NCBI RefSeq assembly: GCF_011040385.1
Contig: NZ_JAAIKB010000001.1
Location: forward strand, 868,001-932,000
Reading direction: 5' to 3'
From: Falsiroseomonas algicola
Lineage (GTDB): Bacteria > Pseudomonadota > Alphaproteobacteria > Acetobacterales > Acetobacteraceae
DNA: 64,000 nt
Shown: piece after piece, positions 40,305 through 48,480 of the stretch
Layout: each line of letters begins with the position of its first letter
Numbering within the stretch: position 1 is the stretch's first letter
The notes under the pieces: generated by a model
Seen by the model: only the letters and a program-made list of their open reading frames with translations
The model's database searches: none
Told to the model about the DNA's origin: nothing
Translations under genes and position numbers: made by a program

Positions 40305-41093
40305 TCAGAAGGCTTTGACGATGCCACCATCCACGCGGATGATGTTGCCCGTCATGTAGGACCCCATCTCGGAGGCGAGGAAGGCGGCCATCGGCCCGAA
40401 CTCCTTCGCATCGCCGATGCGCCCCGCCGGGATGGTCGCGGCGCGCTCCTTCATCACCTGCTCCACCGGCACGCCGCGCTTCGACGCGATGTTGCCCTGC
40501 GTCTCCTTCTGGCGGTCCGTCAGGATGGCGCCCGGCGCGATGATGTTGCAGGTGACGTTGTCGCCCGCGACCTCGCTGGACAGGGACTTGTTCCAGCCGA
40601 CGATGCTGGCGCGCAGGATGTTGGACAGCGCGAGGTTCGGGATGGGCTGCACCATGCCGGTCGAGCCCACGGTGATGATGCGCCCCCATTTCTGCGCCCG
40701 CATGCCCGGCAGCAGCTTCATCGCCAGGCGGATGGGGTGCAGCACGATCTTCGGGAACCACTCGGCGATCTGCGCCTCCGTGATCTCCAGCGCCGTGCCG
40801 GGCGGCGGGCCGCCATGGTTCAGCACCAGGATGTCGACGCCGCCCATCAGGCGCACCGCCTCATCGCCCAGCCGGTCCATGTCGGCCGCGCTGGCCACAT
40901 CGGCCGGCACGCCATGGGCGGAAGCGGCGCCAGCCGCCTTCAGCTCACCCGCCACCGCGTCCAGGCTCGCCTGCGTCCGGCCGGAGATGACGAGATGCGC
41001 GCCCTCCGCCGCCAGGCTGTCCGCGATCGACCGGCCCAGGCCCTTGGACGCCCCCATCACCAGGGCGCGCTTGCCCTTCAATCCCAGATCCAT
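40305..41093 (-). CDS. SDR-family oxidoreductase lacking the YxxxK motif
   Basis: A 262-residue Rossmann-fold protein: ALVMGASKGLGRSIAD binds NAD(P), and VDILVLNHGGPPPG is the NAG-type motif. The active site usually has Ser then YxxxK; here VGSTGMVQPIPNLALSNILRASIVGWNKSL has the Ser but ALSN in place of Tyr and Arg in place of Lys. A related SDR subgroup with ALSN..R is known, so it may be a natural variant with altered chemistry. It lies 13 bp before the hyuC-like gene on the same strand. Confidence 0.8.
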   Translation of the reverse strand: MDLGLKGKRALVMGASKGLGRSIADSLAAEGAHLVISGRTQASLDAVAGELKAAGAASAHGVPADVASAADMDRLGDEAVRLMGGVDILVLNHGGPPPGTALEITEAQIAEWFPKIVLHPIRLAMKLLPGMRAQKWGRIITVGSTGMVQPIPNLALSNILRASIVGWNKSLSSEVAGDNVTCNIIAPGAILTDRQKETQGNIASKRGVPVEQVMKERAATIPAGRIGDAKEFGPMAAFLASEMGSYMTGNIIRVDGGIVKAF

Positions 41094-41203
41094 GGCGTGA
41101 TTCCCTCTCGGCAGAATGCGGCGGACCCTGCCGCCCCCGGTGGCGGCTGGCAAGCCGGGCCCGCTCTGCTAACGGTGCCCAAAGACCCGAGGGAGACTGT
41201 CCG

Positions 41204-42181
41204 ATGCCGAAGCCCGTCCTGCTGCTGACCCGCAAGCTGCCCGACGCCATCGAGGCCCGCGCCGCACGGGACTACGACGCCCGCCTGAACAGCAGCGACG
41301 ACCCCTGGTTCAAGGATGGGGCGGAGATCGCCCGCCGCGCGGCCGAATGCGGCGCCGCCGGCGTCCTCTGCGCGGCCGGTGATCCGCTGGGCGCCGCGAC
41401 GATCGAGGCGCTGCCCCCCTCGGTCAGGATCGTCGCCACCTTCTCCGTCGGCACCGACCACCTGGCCATCCCGGCCGCCACCGCGCGCGGCATCACGGTG
41501 GCCAACACCCCCGGCGTGCTGTCCTTCGCCACCGCCGAATGCGCCTTCACCCTGATGCTGATGGCCGCCCGCCGCGCCGGAGAGGGGGAGCGGATGGTGC
41601 GCGCCCGGGCCTGGACGGGCTGGGCGCCGACGCAACTCATGGGCGTGACGCTGGAAGGCAAGAAGCTCGGCATCGCGGGCTATGGCCGCATCGGCCAGGA
41701 ACTCGCCGCCATGGCGCGGGCCATGCGCATGGAAATCCACTACCACAACCGCAGCCGCGTCGCGCCCGAACTGGAACAGGGCGCCATCTTCCACGCCGAT
41801 GCCCGGGACTTCCTGGGCGCCATCGACATCCTGTCGATGCACATCCCGGGGGGCGAGGCGACTCGGAAGTGGCTGAATGCCGAGAAGCTGTCCTGGATGA
41901 AGCCCGGCTCCATCGTCATCAACACCGGCCGCGGCGGGACGGTCGACGATCCAGCCCTTGTTACGGCGCTGTCATGTGGCCATATCCGCGCGGCAGGCCT
42001 CGATGTCTATGACGGCGAGCCGGCCATCCATGAAGGCTACTACGGCCTCGAAAACATCGCGCTCCTCCCGCATCTCGGGAGCGCGACGGAGGAAACGAGG
42101 AACGCGATGGGCCACCGCGCGCTCGACAATCTCGATGCTGTTCTGCTGCGTGGAACAGTCGCGCCGGATGCGGTGCGGTGA
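41204..42181 (+). CDS. D-isomer-specific 2-hydroxyacid dehydrogenase
   Basis: A 325-residue dehydrogenase like glyoxylate/hydroxypyruvate reductase. The NAD-binding domain has GIAGYGRIGQELAAMARAM (GxGxxG). The catalytic trio is Arg in INTGRGGTVDD, Glu in DVYDGEPAIHEG and His in LPHLGSATEE. The substrate-binding start VLLLTRKLPDAIEARA is the usual form. It would reduce glyoxylate or hydroxypyruvate with NAD(P)H. It is divergent from the SDR gene by 110 bp. Confidence 0.9.
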   Translation: MPKPVLLLTRKLPDAIEARAARDYDARLNSSDDPWFKDGAEIARRAAECGAAGVLCAAGDPLGAATIEALPPSVRIVATFSVGTDHLAIPAATARGITVANTPGVLSFATAECAFTLMLMAARRAGEGERMVRARAWTGWAPTQLMGVTLEGKKLGIAGYGRIGQELAAMARAMRMEIHYHNRSRVAPELEQGAIFHADARDFLGAIDILSMHIPGGEATRKWLNAEKLSWMKPGSIVINTGRGGTVDDPALVTALSCGHIRAAGLDVYDGEPAIHEGYYGLENIALLPHLGSATEETRNAMGHRALDNLDAVLLRGTVAPDAVR

Positions 42182-42317
42182 TGCCATTTTGCCCTCACAG
42201 AGTGATTGACTTTAACATGGCGGTCACGGCCAACTATTTTTGGTTGCATACACTCAATAAACTTTCCACCGTTCGGATAGCGATAGGTTCGCCTCCGGAT
42301 TCAATCTAACCAGGGGG

Positions 42318-42339
42318 ACCCGCCCCCCAAGGCGGGTCG
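42318..42339 (+). promoter_or_regulatory. Hairpin just before a start codon
   Basis: GACCCGCC-CCCCAA-GGCGGGTC is a perfect 8-bp stem ending 7 bp before the ATG at 42347, within an unusually AT-rich 160-bp leader. It covers part of the ribosome-binding region (weak GATGGG). It may regulate translation, for instance by temperature or another factor. Alternatively it is a terminator of the upstream gene, but no T-tract follows. Confidence 0.4.
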
Positions 42340-42346
42340 TGATGGG

Positions 42347-42709
42347 ATGAGAAAGGCGGCTCGGATAACGTTGTTCGTCCAGGAACGTGACGGCAGCCTG
42401 GACGCGACGCCGGACCTCGAACTCCTGCACGCCCTGCTGCGGCAGACCCCGCTGGTGACGCGCAATGATGACGGCAGCCGCACCTATGTCTTCGACCTCG
42501 TCGAACCCGGAAGCGCATCGCAGGACCTCGAATTCGCCAACCGGATGCTGTCCCTCGAATCCCTGAAGGCCTGCAGCCTGGCGCTTGGCCGCACGGCCCG
42601 GGCCATGGGCCTGCCCCTGACCGCCGCGCTGGCGGATTCGGCGGAGGTGGTGGCGGAAGCGGAACTCCGTTCGCTCATGCCCGCCCCCCGCCAGCGCATG
42701 CAGGCCTAG
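42347..42709 (+). CDS. Unknown small protein
   Basis: A 120-residue, soluble, mixed-helix protein with no recognised motif (segments LFVQERDGSLDATPDLELLHALLRQ and ANRMLSLESLKACSLALGRTARAMG). It stands alone between AT-rich leader and the flavin reductase gene. The start is the ATG at 42347; no strong Shine-Dalgarno. Codon bias fits a real gene. Confidence 0.6.
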   Translation: MRKAARITLFVQERDGSLDATPDLELLHALLRQTPLVTRNDDGSRTYVFDLVEPGSASQDLEFANRMLSLESLKACSLALGRTARAMGLPLTAALADSAEVVAEAELRSLMPAPRQRMQA

Positions 42710-42840
42710 CCACGAGCGCGCCGTCTCACCGGACGGCACGGCCGAGGCACCATCCCGCAACGGACGCCCCTCGACAGGCATCCCCGCCGGCGTCAGTTTC
42801 GCCGCGCCATCTCACGCCGCAGGCAGACCGGGACCGGACC

Positions 42841-43482
42841 ATGCTCTTCGACTTCGACGCGATGCCCCATGGCAACCGCTACAAGCTGCTCGTCTCCTGC
42901 GTCGTGCCGCGCCCCATCGCCTGGGTCGTGTCCCGCGACGCCGCCGGCGTGCTGAACGCCGCGCCCTATTCCTTCTTCAACGTCTTCGGGGAGGATCCGG
43001 CGGTCGTCGCCATCTCCTGCGGCCCGCGGCCGGAAGGCTCGGCCAAGGACACGCTGGCCAACATCCAGGCCACCGGCGAATTCACCGTCTGCCTCGTCCC
43101 GCATGCGCTGGCGGAGCAGATGGTCGTCACCGCCGCCGATTTCCCGCCCGGGGTCGATGAACTGGCGGAAGCCGGGCTCGCCACCATCCCCTCCACGAAG
43201 ATCGCCACGCCGCGCATCGCCGACAGCCCGGTCGCGATGGAATGCACGCTCTGGAAGATCATCCCCGTCGGCGTCCATTCGATGGTGATGGGGGAGGTCA
43301 AGGCGATGCATGTGGCGGATGAGGCGGTGATGAACCCCGAGCGCGCCTATATCGACACGCCGGTGCTCGACCTCGTCGGCCGCATGCATGGCCGCGGCTG
43401 GTACTCCACCACGCGGGACCGCGTCGAATTCCCGCGCATCACGCCGGCGGAATGGGCCGCGCGGAAGAAGGCCACGGAGTAG
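42841..43482 (+). CDS. Flavin reductase-like FMN-binding protein
   Basis: A 213-residue split-barrel protein of the flavin reductase/DIM6/NTAB group. It contains RPIAWVVSRDAAGVLNAAPYSFFNVF, a hallmark, and later CGPRPEGSAKDTLANIQATGEFTVCLV, the FMN/subunit interface segment. Such proteins supply reduced flavin to monooxygenases, or are free FMN reductases. It ends 7 bp before the iron-permease gene. No monooxygenase is beside it. Confidence 0.85.
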   Translation: MLFDFDAMPHGNRYKLLVSCVVPRPIAWVVSRDAAGVLNAAPYSFFNVFGEDPAVVAISCGPRPEGSAKDTLANIQATGEFTVCLVPHALAEQMVVTAADFPPGVDELAEAGLATIPSTKIATPRIADSPVAMECTLWKIIPVGVHSMVMGEVKAMHVADEAVMNPERAYIDTPVLDLVGRMHGRGWYSTTRDRVEFPRITPAEWAARKKATE

Positions 43483-43489
43483 CCCCACC

Positions 43490-45184
43490 GTGTCGGGCAG
43501 CCTGGCCGGGGCGGCGCTGACGCCGCGCGCGCCCACGGCGCCCCGCCGCCGACGCGCCGCGCCGCTCTGGGCCTGGGCGGCGGTGCTGGCGGCGCTGCTC
43601 ATCACCGCGCCGCTCGCCTCCGTCCTGGTCACCGCGGGCAGCGCCCTGCTCGCCGCGGGCGGCGGCCAGGCCTGGGCGCATATCCTGCGCACCATGCTGG
43701 CGGAGTTGCTGGTCAATTCCGTCCTGCTCTCCGTCCTGGTCGGGCTGATGGCGGCCAGCATGGGGGCCATCGCCGCCTGGCTCGTCTCCACCTGCGCCTT
43801 CCGCGGCCGGGCCGTGCTGGAAGTGGCGCTGCTGCTGCCGCTCGCCATGCCCGCCTATGTCTGCGGCTATGCCTATGTCTGGCTGCTGGACGTGGCGGGC
43901 CCGGTGCAGGAAGCGATCCGCGCCGCCACGGGGCTGCGCTGGGGCCAGTACTGGTTCCCGGAGATCCGCAGCCTGCCCGGCGCGGCCCTCATGCTCGCCG
44001 CCGTGCTCTACCCCTATGTCTACCTGCTCTGCCGCAACGCCTTCCTGCAGCAGAGCGTCTGCCTGCTGGAGGCGAGCCGCACGCTCGGCCATGGCCTGCC
44101 CCGCACCTTCCTGCATGTGGCGCTGCCCATGGCGCGGCCCGCGCTCGCGGCCGGCATCGCGCTGGTGACGATGGAGGTGCTGGCCGATTTCGGCACGGTG
44201 CAGCACTTCGCCGTCCGCACCTTCACCACCGGCATCTACGATGCCTGGTTCGGCCAGGGGGACCGGCCGGCGGCGGCGCAACTCGCAGCCTGCCTGATGG
44301 GCGTCGTCGCCCTGCTGCTGCTTCTGGAACGCCTCTCCCGCGGCGGGCGGCGCTTCCACCCCACCACCACGCGCCACCCGCCGCTGCGCCCGGTGGTGCT
44401 GCGCGGCTGGAAGGAAGCGGCCGCCATCCTCGCCTGCGGCGCGCCGGTGATGCTGGGCTTCGTGATCCCGGGCGGCACGCTGCTGGCCCTGATGCTGCAA
44501 TCCGGCGATCCGCTGGATGCACGGCGCACCCTGCCCTTCGCGCTCAATTCGCTGACGCTTGCCGGCGTCACCGCGGTGCTGGCCGTGCTGCTCGGCGCCC
44601 TGCTCGCCTGGGGCAACCGCCTGCATCCCTCCCGCCTCCGCGCCGGTGCCAACCGCCTCGCCTCGCTCGGCTATGCGCTGCCGGGCTCCGTCATCGCGGT
44701 CGGCACGCTGGTGCCCTTCGCGCTGTTCGACAATGCGGTGGATGCCTGGATGCGGGCCCGCTTCGGCATCTCCACCGGCCTGCTGCTGTCCGGCACCATG
44801 GCGGCGCTGGTCTTCGCCTATCTCGTCCGGTTCCTGGGCGTCGCGCTCTCCGCCGTCGAATCCGGCCTGACGCGCGTGAAGCCCAGCCTCTTCGCCGCCG
44901 CCCGCGTGCTCGGCCGCCGCCCCGGCCAGGCGGTGCGGGAGGTGGAGCTGCCCCTCGCCCGCGGCGCCCTGCTGACCGCGGCGGTCCTGGTCTTCGTGGA
45001 CACGATGAAGGAACTCCCCGCCACCCTCATCGTCCGCCCCTTCGATTTCGACACGCTGGCGGTGCGGGTCCATTCCCTCGCCTCGGATGAACGCCTGGCG
45101 GAGGCCTCGACCAGCGCGCTGCTGATCGTGCTGGTCGGGCTGCTGCCGGTGATCGCACTCGTGCGAGGCATGCGAAAGGGCTGA
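43490..45184 (+). CDS. Iron-type ABC transporter permease (fused two-domain FbpB/FutB)
   Basis: A 564-residue inner-membrane permease with about 12 segments in two homologous halves. EAA loops lie at EASRTLGHGLPRTFLHVALPMARPALAAG and AAARVLGRRPGQAVREVELPLARGALL. This two-in-one form is typical of ferric-iron (Fbp/Fut) or related importers. The GTG start at 43490 is 7 bp past the flavin reductase stop. The cognate ATP-binding gene is not in the window; the binding protein is the gene at 48481-49533. Confidence 0.85.
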   Translation: MSGSLAGAALTPRAPTAPRRRRAAPLWAWAAVLAALLITAPLASVLVTAGSALLAAGGGQAWAHILRTMLAELLVNSVLLSVLVGLMAASMGAIAAWLVSTCAFRGRAVLEVALLLPLAMPAYVCGYAYVWLLDVAGPVQEAIRAATGLRWGQYWFPEIRSLPGAALMLAAVLYPYVYLLCRNAFLQQSVCLLEASRTLGHGLPRTFLHVALPMARPALAAGIALVTMEVLADFGTVQHFAVRTFTTGIYDAWFGQGDRPAAAQLAACLMGVVALLLLLERLSRGGRRFHPTTTRHPPLRPVVLRGWKEAAAILACGAPVMLGFVIPGGTLLALMLQSGDPLDARRTLPFALNSLTLAGVTAVLAVLLGALLAWGNRLHPSRLRAGANRLASLGYALPGSVIAVGTLVPFALFDNAVDAWMRARFGISTGLLLSGTMAALVFAYLVRFLGVALSAVESGLTRVKPSLFAAARVLGRRPGQAVREVELPLARGALLTAAVLVFVDTMKELPATLIVRPFDFDTLAVRVHSLASDERLAEASTSALLIVLVGLLPVIALVRGMRKG

Positions 45185-45260
45185 CCCCGCGCCTGGACAC
45201 GGGGTGCGACCGGGCCTTCATTCCCATCATGGGAAGGCACGACATGACGGGACGCGCCTG

Positions 45261-46730
45261 ATGCTGGATGGCACGCCGTTCCTCGCGGCCTGGTCGCGCC
45301 GGCGCATCGCGGCGCTGTCCCGCCTCGACCCCGCCGCCACGCAACAGGCGCTGCTGCTGCACCTGCTGGCCCAGGCGCGGGAGACGCGCTTCGGCCGCGC
45401 CCATGGCTTCGGGGCCATCCGGGACGTCGCCACCTTCCAGTCCCGCGTGCCGCTCCGGCGCTACGAGGATTTCTGGCAGGAATGGTGGCGCGCCGATTTC
45501 CCCATCCTGCGCGACGTCACCTGGCCGGGCCGCGTGCCCTACATGGCGCTCTCCTCCGGCACCACGGCCGGGCGCACCAAGCGCGTCCCGGTCTCCGCCG
45601 GCATGATGCGGGCCCATCGCGGCGCGGCGCTCGATACCCTCGCCTGGCACCTGCACCACCACCCAACCACCCGCCCCTTCGCCGGACGGTCCTTCATCCT
45701 GGGGGGTTCCACGGCGCTCGACCTCATCGGCCCCGGTGTCCGCGCCGGCGACCTGTCCGGCATCGCGGCGCATGAGGTGCCCTGGGTGCTGCGTCCCTTC
45801 GTCTGGCCGCCGGAGCGAACGGCGCTGATGCCGGACTGGGACAGCAAGCTCACCACTCTGGCGATGACGACCCCGCGCCCGGACATCCGCGTGCTGACCG
45901 GCACGCCGTCCTGGATGCTGATGCTGCTGGCCCGCATGGGCGAGGCGAAGCCCTTCCCGAACCTCGAACTGCTCGTCCATGGCGGCGTCGCCTGGCCGCC
46001 CTATCGCGACCGCATGGCCCCCTTCCTGCCGCCGGGCTGCGCGACGCGGGAAGTCTATGCCGCCAGCGAGGGCTTCATCGCCATTGCCGATCGCGGCGAC
46101 GCGGAAGGCCTGCGCCTGACGCTCGATCGCGGCGTCTTCCACGAATTCGTGCCCCTGGCGGAGCTGGACCGCCCCAACCCCACGCGCCACTGGGCGGCGA
46201 CGATCGAGACCGGCATCGACTACGCGCTCGTGGTCACCACCGTCGCCGGCCTGCATGCCTATGTCGTCGGCGACGTCGTCCGCTTCATCGACCGCGATCC
46301 GCCCCGGCTGCTGATCACCGGCCGCACCGCCTGGACCCTCTCCGCCTTCGGGGAGCATCTGGCGGGGCATGAGGTGGTGGCGGCGCTGGAAGGCGCCTGC
46401 GCCACGCTCCGCATCGCCCCCGCCGAATGGTGCTGCGGCCCGGTCTTCGAGGGTGCGCGGGGCCGCCATCGCTTCCTGGTGGAGGCGTCGGGCGATGCCG
46501 AGGCCCTCGCCCGGCTGCTGGATGACGCGCTGGCCGCCGCCAATGCGGATTACGCCGCCCACCGCCAGGGTGGGCAGTTGCTCCCCCCCGCCGTGACGAT
46601 GCTGCCTGCCGGCCGCTTCGAGGCCTGGATGCGCGCCACCGGCCGCCTTGGCGGACAGAACAAGGTCCCCCACATCATCGCCGACCCCAGGCGCTTCGCG
46701 GAGGCTGCCGCCCAGCTCGCGCCCGGCTGA
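45261..46730 (+). CDS. GH3-family adenylate-forming enzyme
   Basis: A 489-residue protein of the GH3 family, known from plants as acyl-acid-amido synthetases that link acids such as auxin or jasmonate to amino acids via acyl adenylates. Visible: RVPYMALSSGTTAGRTKRVPVS (the P-loop-like ATP motif), VREVYAASEGFIAIADR, PLAELDRPNPTRHW and RLLITGRTAWTLSAFGEH. Bacterial members are widespread but mostly uncharacterised. The start at 45261 is the first in-frame ATG with a plausible context. It is followed by a metallo-hydrolase gene 14 bp downstream. Confidence 0.85.
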   Translation: MLDGTPFLAAWSRRRIAALSRLDPAATQQALLLHLLAQARETRFGRAHGFGAIRDVATFQSRVPLRRYEDFWQEWWRADFPILRDVTWPGRVPYMALSSGTTAGRTKRVPVSAGMMRAHRGAALDTLAWHLHHHPTTRPFAGRSFILGGSTALDLIGPGVRAGDLSGIAAHEVPWVLRPFVWPPERTALMPDWDSKLTTLAMTTPRPDIRVLTGTPSWMLMLLARMGEAKPFPNLELLVHGGVAWPPYRDRMAPFLPPGCATREVYAASEGFIAIADRGDAEGLRLTLDRGVFHEFVPLAELDRPNPTRHWAATIETGIDYALVVTTVAGLHAYVVGDVVRFIDRDPPRLLITGRTAWTLSAFGEHLAGHEVVAALEGACATLRIAPAEWCCGPVFEGARGRHRFLVEASGDAEALARLLDDALAAANADYAAHRQGGQLLPPAVTMLPAGRFEAWMRATGRLGGQNKVPHIIADPRRFAEAAAQLAPG

Positions 46731-46744
46731 GAAGGACCGCTACC

Positions 46745-47713
46745 ATGCCCCTGACCCGACGCGATTCCCTCCTCGCCGGCTTCGGCGCCGTGCTGCTGCC
46801 TGCCCTACCCGCCCACGCCGCCGCCCCCTTCCGCGGCGGGCAGGTGGCGGGATGGTACCGCTTTCGCCTCGGCGCCTTCGAATGCACCGTCGTGTCGGAC
46901 GGCGCCATCACCCTCGCGCCCCCGCACCCGACCTTCGGCGGCGGCGTCGCGACGGAGGCGGAGGTCACCGCCGCGCTGCGCCGCGCCTTCCTGCCGGAAG
47001 ACCGGCTGCCCACCGCCATCAATTGCCTGGTCGTGAACACCGGCAGCCAGGTCATCCTGCTCGATGCCGGCGTCGGCGCGCAGCCCGTCTTCGGCCCTGG
47101 CACCGGGCGGCTGGTCGACTCGCTGATCGCGGCCGGCATCCAGCCCGGGGAGGTCGACCTCGTCGCCTTCACCCATGCCCATCCCGACCATGCCTGGGGC
47201 ATTGCCGACGCCGCCGGCAACAGCGTCTTCCCGAACGCCCGCTACGCCATGTCCTCCACCGATTTCGACACCTGGACAAATGAGGCGATGCTGGCGCAGC
47301 CGGAGCCGATCCGCAGCTTCGTGCAGGGCACGCGCGCCGTGCTGCTGCCGCGGCGGGACCGCTTCGCCATGCTGGCCGTGAATGCGGAGGTGGCGCCCGG
47401 CATCCGCGCCGTGCCGACGCCGGGCCACACCCCCGGCCACATCGCCTTCCACCTGGAAAGCGAGGGGCAGCGCCTTCTGGTGCTGGGCGACATCGCCAAC
47501 CACCATGTGCTCGCGCTGTCCCGCCCCGACTGGCCCTTCGGCTTCGACAGCGACGCCGCCCAGGCCGTCGCGACCCGTCGTCGCACGCTGGACATGGCGG
47601 CGACGGACCGGGTGCAGGTGCTGGGCTACCACTTCCCCTGGCCCGGCCTCGGCCATGTCGAGAAGGTCGGCCAGGGCTTCGGCTTCGTGCCGACGCCCTG
47701 GCAATGGGGGTGA
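46745..47713 (+). CDS. MBL-fold metallo-hydrolase (exported)
   Basis: A 322-residue metallo-beta-lactamase-fold protein. A Tat-like signal (PLTRRDSLLAGFGAVLLPALPAHA) leads the mature protein. The metal site is the HAHPDH motif (FTHAHPDHAWG), with TPGHTPGHIAFHLES and VLGDIANHHVLALSRPDW as the third and later ligands. Such proteins are often lactonases or glyoxalase II-like hydrolases. It lies 14 bp after the GH3 gene, so the two are probably co-transcribed. Confidence 0.88.
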   Translation: MPLTRRDSLLAGFGAVLLPALPAHAAAPFRGGQVAGWYRFRLGAFECTVVSDGAITLAPPHPTFGGGVATEAEVTAALRRAFLPEDRLPTAINCLVVNTGSQVILLDAGVGAQPVFGPGTGRLVDSLIAAGIQPGEVDLVAFTHAHPDHAWGIADAAGNSVFPNARYAMSSTDFDTWTNEAMLAQPEPIRSFVQGTRAVLLPRRDRFAMLAVNAEVAPGIRAVPTPGHTPGHIAFHLESEGQRLLVLGDIANHHVLALSRPDWPFGFDSDAAQAVATRRRTLDMAATDRVQVLGYHFPWPGLGHVEKVGQGFGFVPTPWQWG

Positions 47714-47723
47714 AGGCCTGGCG

Positions 47724-48209
47724 CTATTCCTGGTCCGGCGCCGCGTCGCTGTTCAGCAGGATGTAGCGCTCGATCCCGATCTGGCGGATCAGGTCGAACT
47801 GGCGGTCGAGGAAGTCCTCGTGCTCCTCCTCATTCGCCAGGATCTTCAGCAGCAGGTCGCGGCTGACATAGTCCCGCACGCTCTCGGCATAGGCGATGCC
47901 CTCCCGCAGGTCGGCCAGCGCCTTCTCCTCCAGCTTGAGGTCGGCCTCCAGGATCTCCTGCACGCTCTGGCCCACCAGCACCTGGTTCAGCCGCTGCACG
48001 TTGGGCAGGCCGCCGAGGAACAGGATGCGCTCGATCAGCCAGTCCGCGTGCTTCATCTCCTCGATCGATTCCTCGTATTCCTTGCGCGCCAGCTTGGTGA
48101 CGCCCCAGTGGCGGAGCGTCCGGCTGTGCAGGAAGTACTGGTTGATCGCGGTCAGCTCGTTGGTGAGCTGGATGTTGAGGTGTTCGACCACCTTGGGGTC
48201 ACGCATCAT
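47724..48209 (-). CDS. bfr: Bacterioferritin
   Basis: A 161-residue ferritin subunit that oxidises Fe(II) and stores iron as a mineral in a 24-mer with heme. The ferroxidase site uses E18, E51 and H54 plus later Glu/His in the EEEHEDFLDRQFDLIRQ segment; the heme-ligand Met is M52 in ESIEEMKHADWLIERILFLGGLPN. Numbering from the first ATG reproduces the E. coli positions. It is preceded by bfd on the same strand. Confidence 0.95.
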   Translation of the reverse strand: MMRDPKVVEHLNIQLTNELTAINQYFLHSRTLRHWGVTKLARKEYEESIEEMKHADWLIERILFLGGLPNVQRLNQVLVGQSVQEILEADLKLEEKALADLREGIAYAESVRDYVSRDLLLKILANEEEHEDFLDRQFDLIRQIGIERYILLNSDAAPDQE

Positions 48210-48266
48210 GCGCTGGGGCTCCGGCCATTGGTGTTGTGCCCCGGAGCCCCAACCGAGGCCCGCCCT

Positions 48267-48443
48267 TCAGCGCGACGCCGTGGTGACCCCGGCCCGCACC
48301 ATCTCCAGGATGGTCCGGGTGCAGCAGCCGCACTGGGCCTGGCAGCCGCAGGCGGCATACACATCATGAGGCCTGTCGGCGCCCGCCGCCACTGCCGCGG
48401 CGATCTGGCGGTCCGTCAAGACGTTACACAGGCAGATCACCAC
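48267..48443 (-). CDS. bfd: Bacterioferritin-associated ferredoxin
   Basis: A 58-codon gene starting at GTG (48443): VVICLCNVLTDRQIAAAV and ACGCQAQCGCCTRTIL. It carries the CxC and CxxC cysteines of the [2Fe-2S] BFD-like cluster, with two extra Cys. Bfd docks on bacterioferritin and reduces the core to release iron. It lies 57 bp upstream of bfr on the same strand, the classic bfd-bfr order. No perfect Shine-Dalgarno is visible; a GTG one codon later is an alternative start. Confidence 0.88.
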   Translation of the reverse strand: MVICLCNVLTDRQIAAAVAAGADRPHDVYAACGCQAQCGCCTRTILEMVRAGVTTASR

Positions 48444-48480
48444 GGCGAGAGCCCCCCGTTAACGCTCGACTCGCCGCCGC

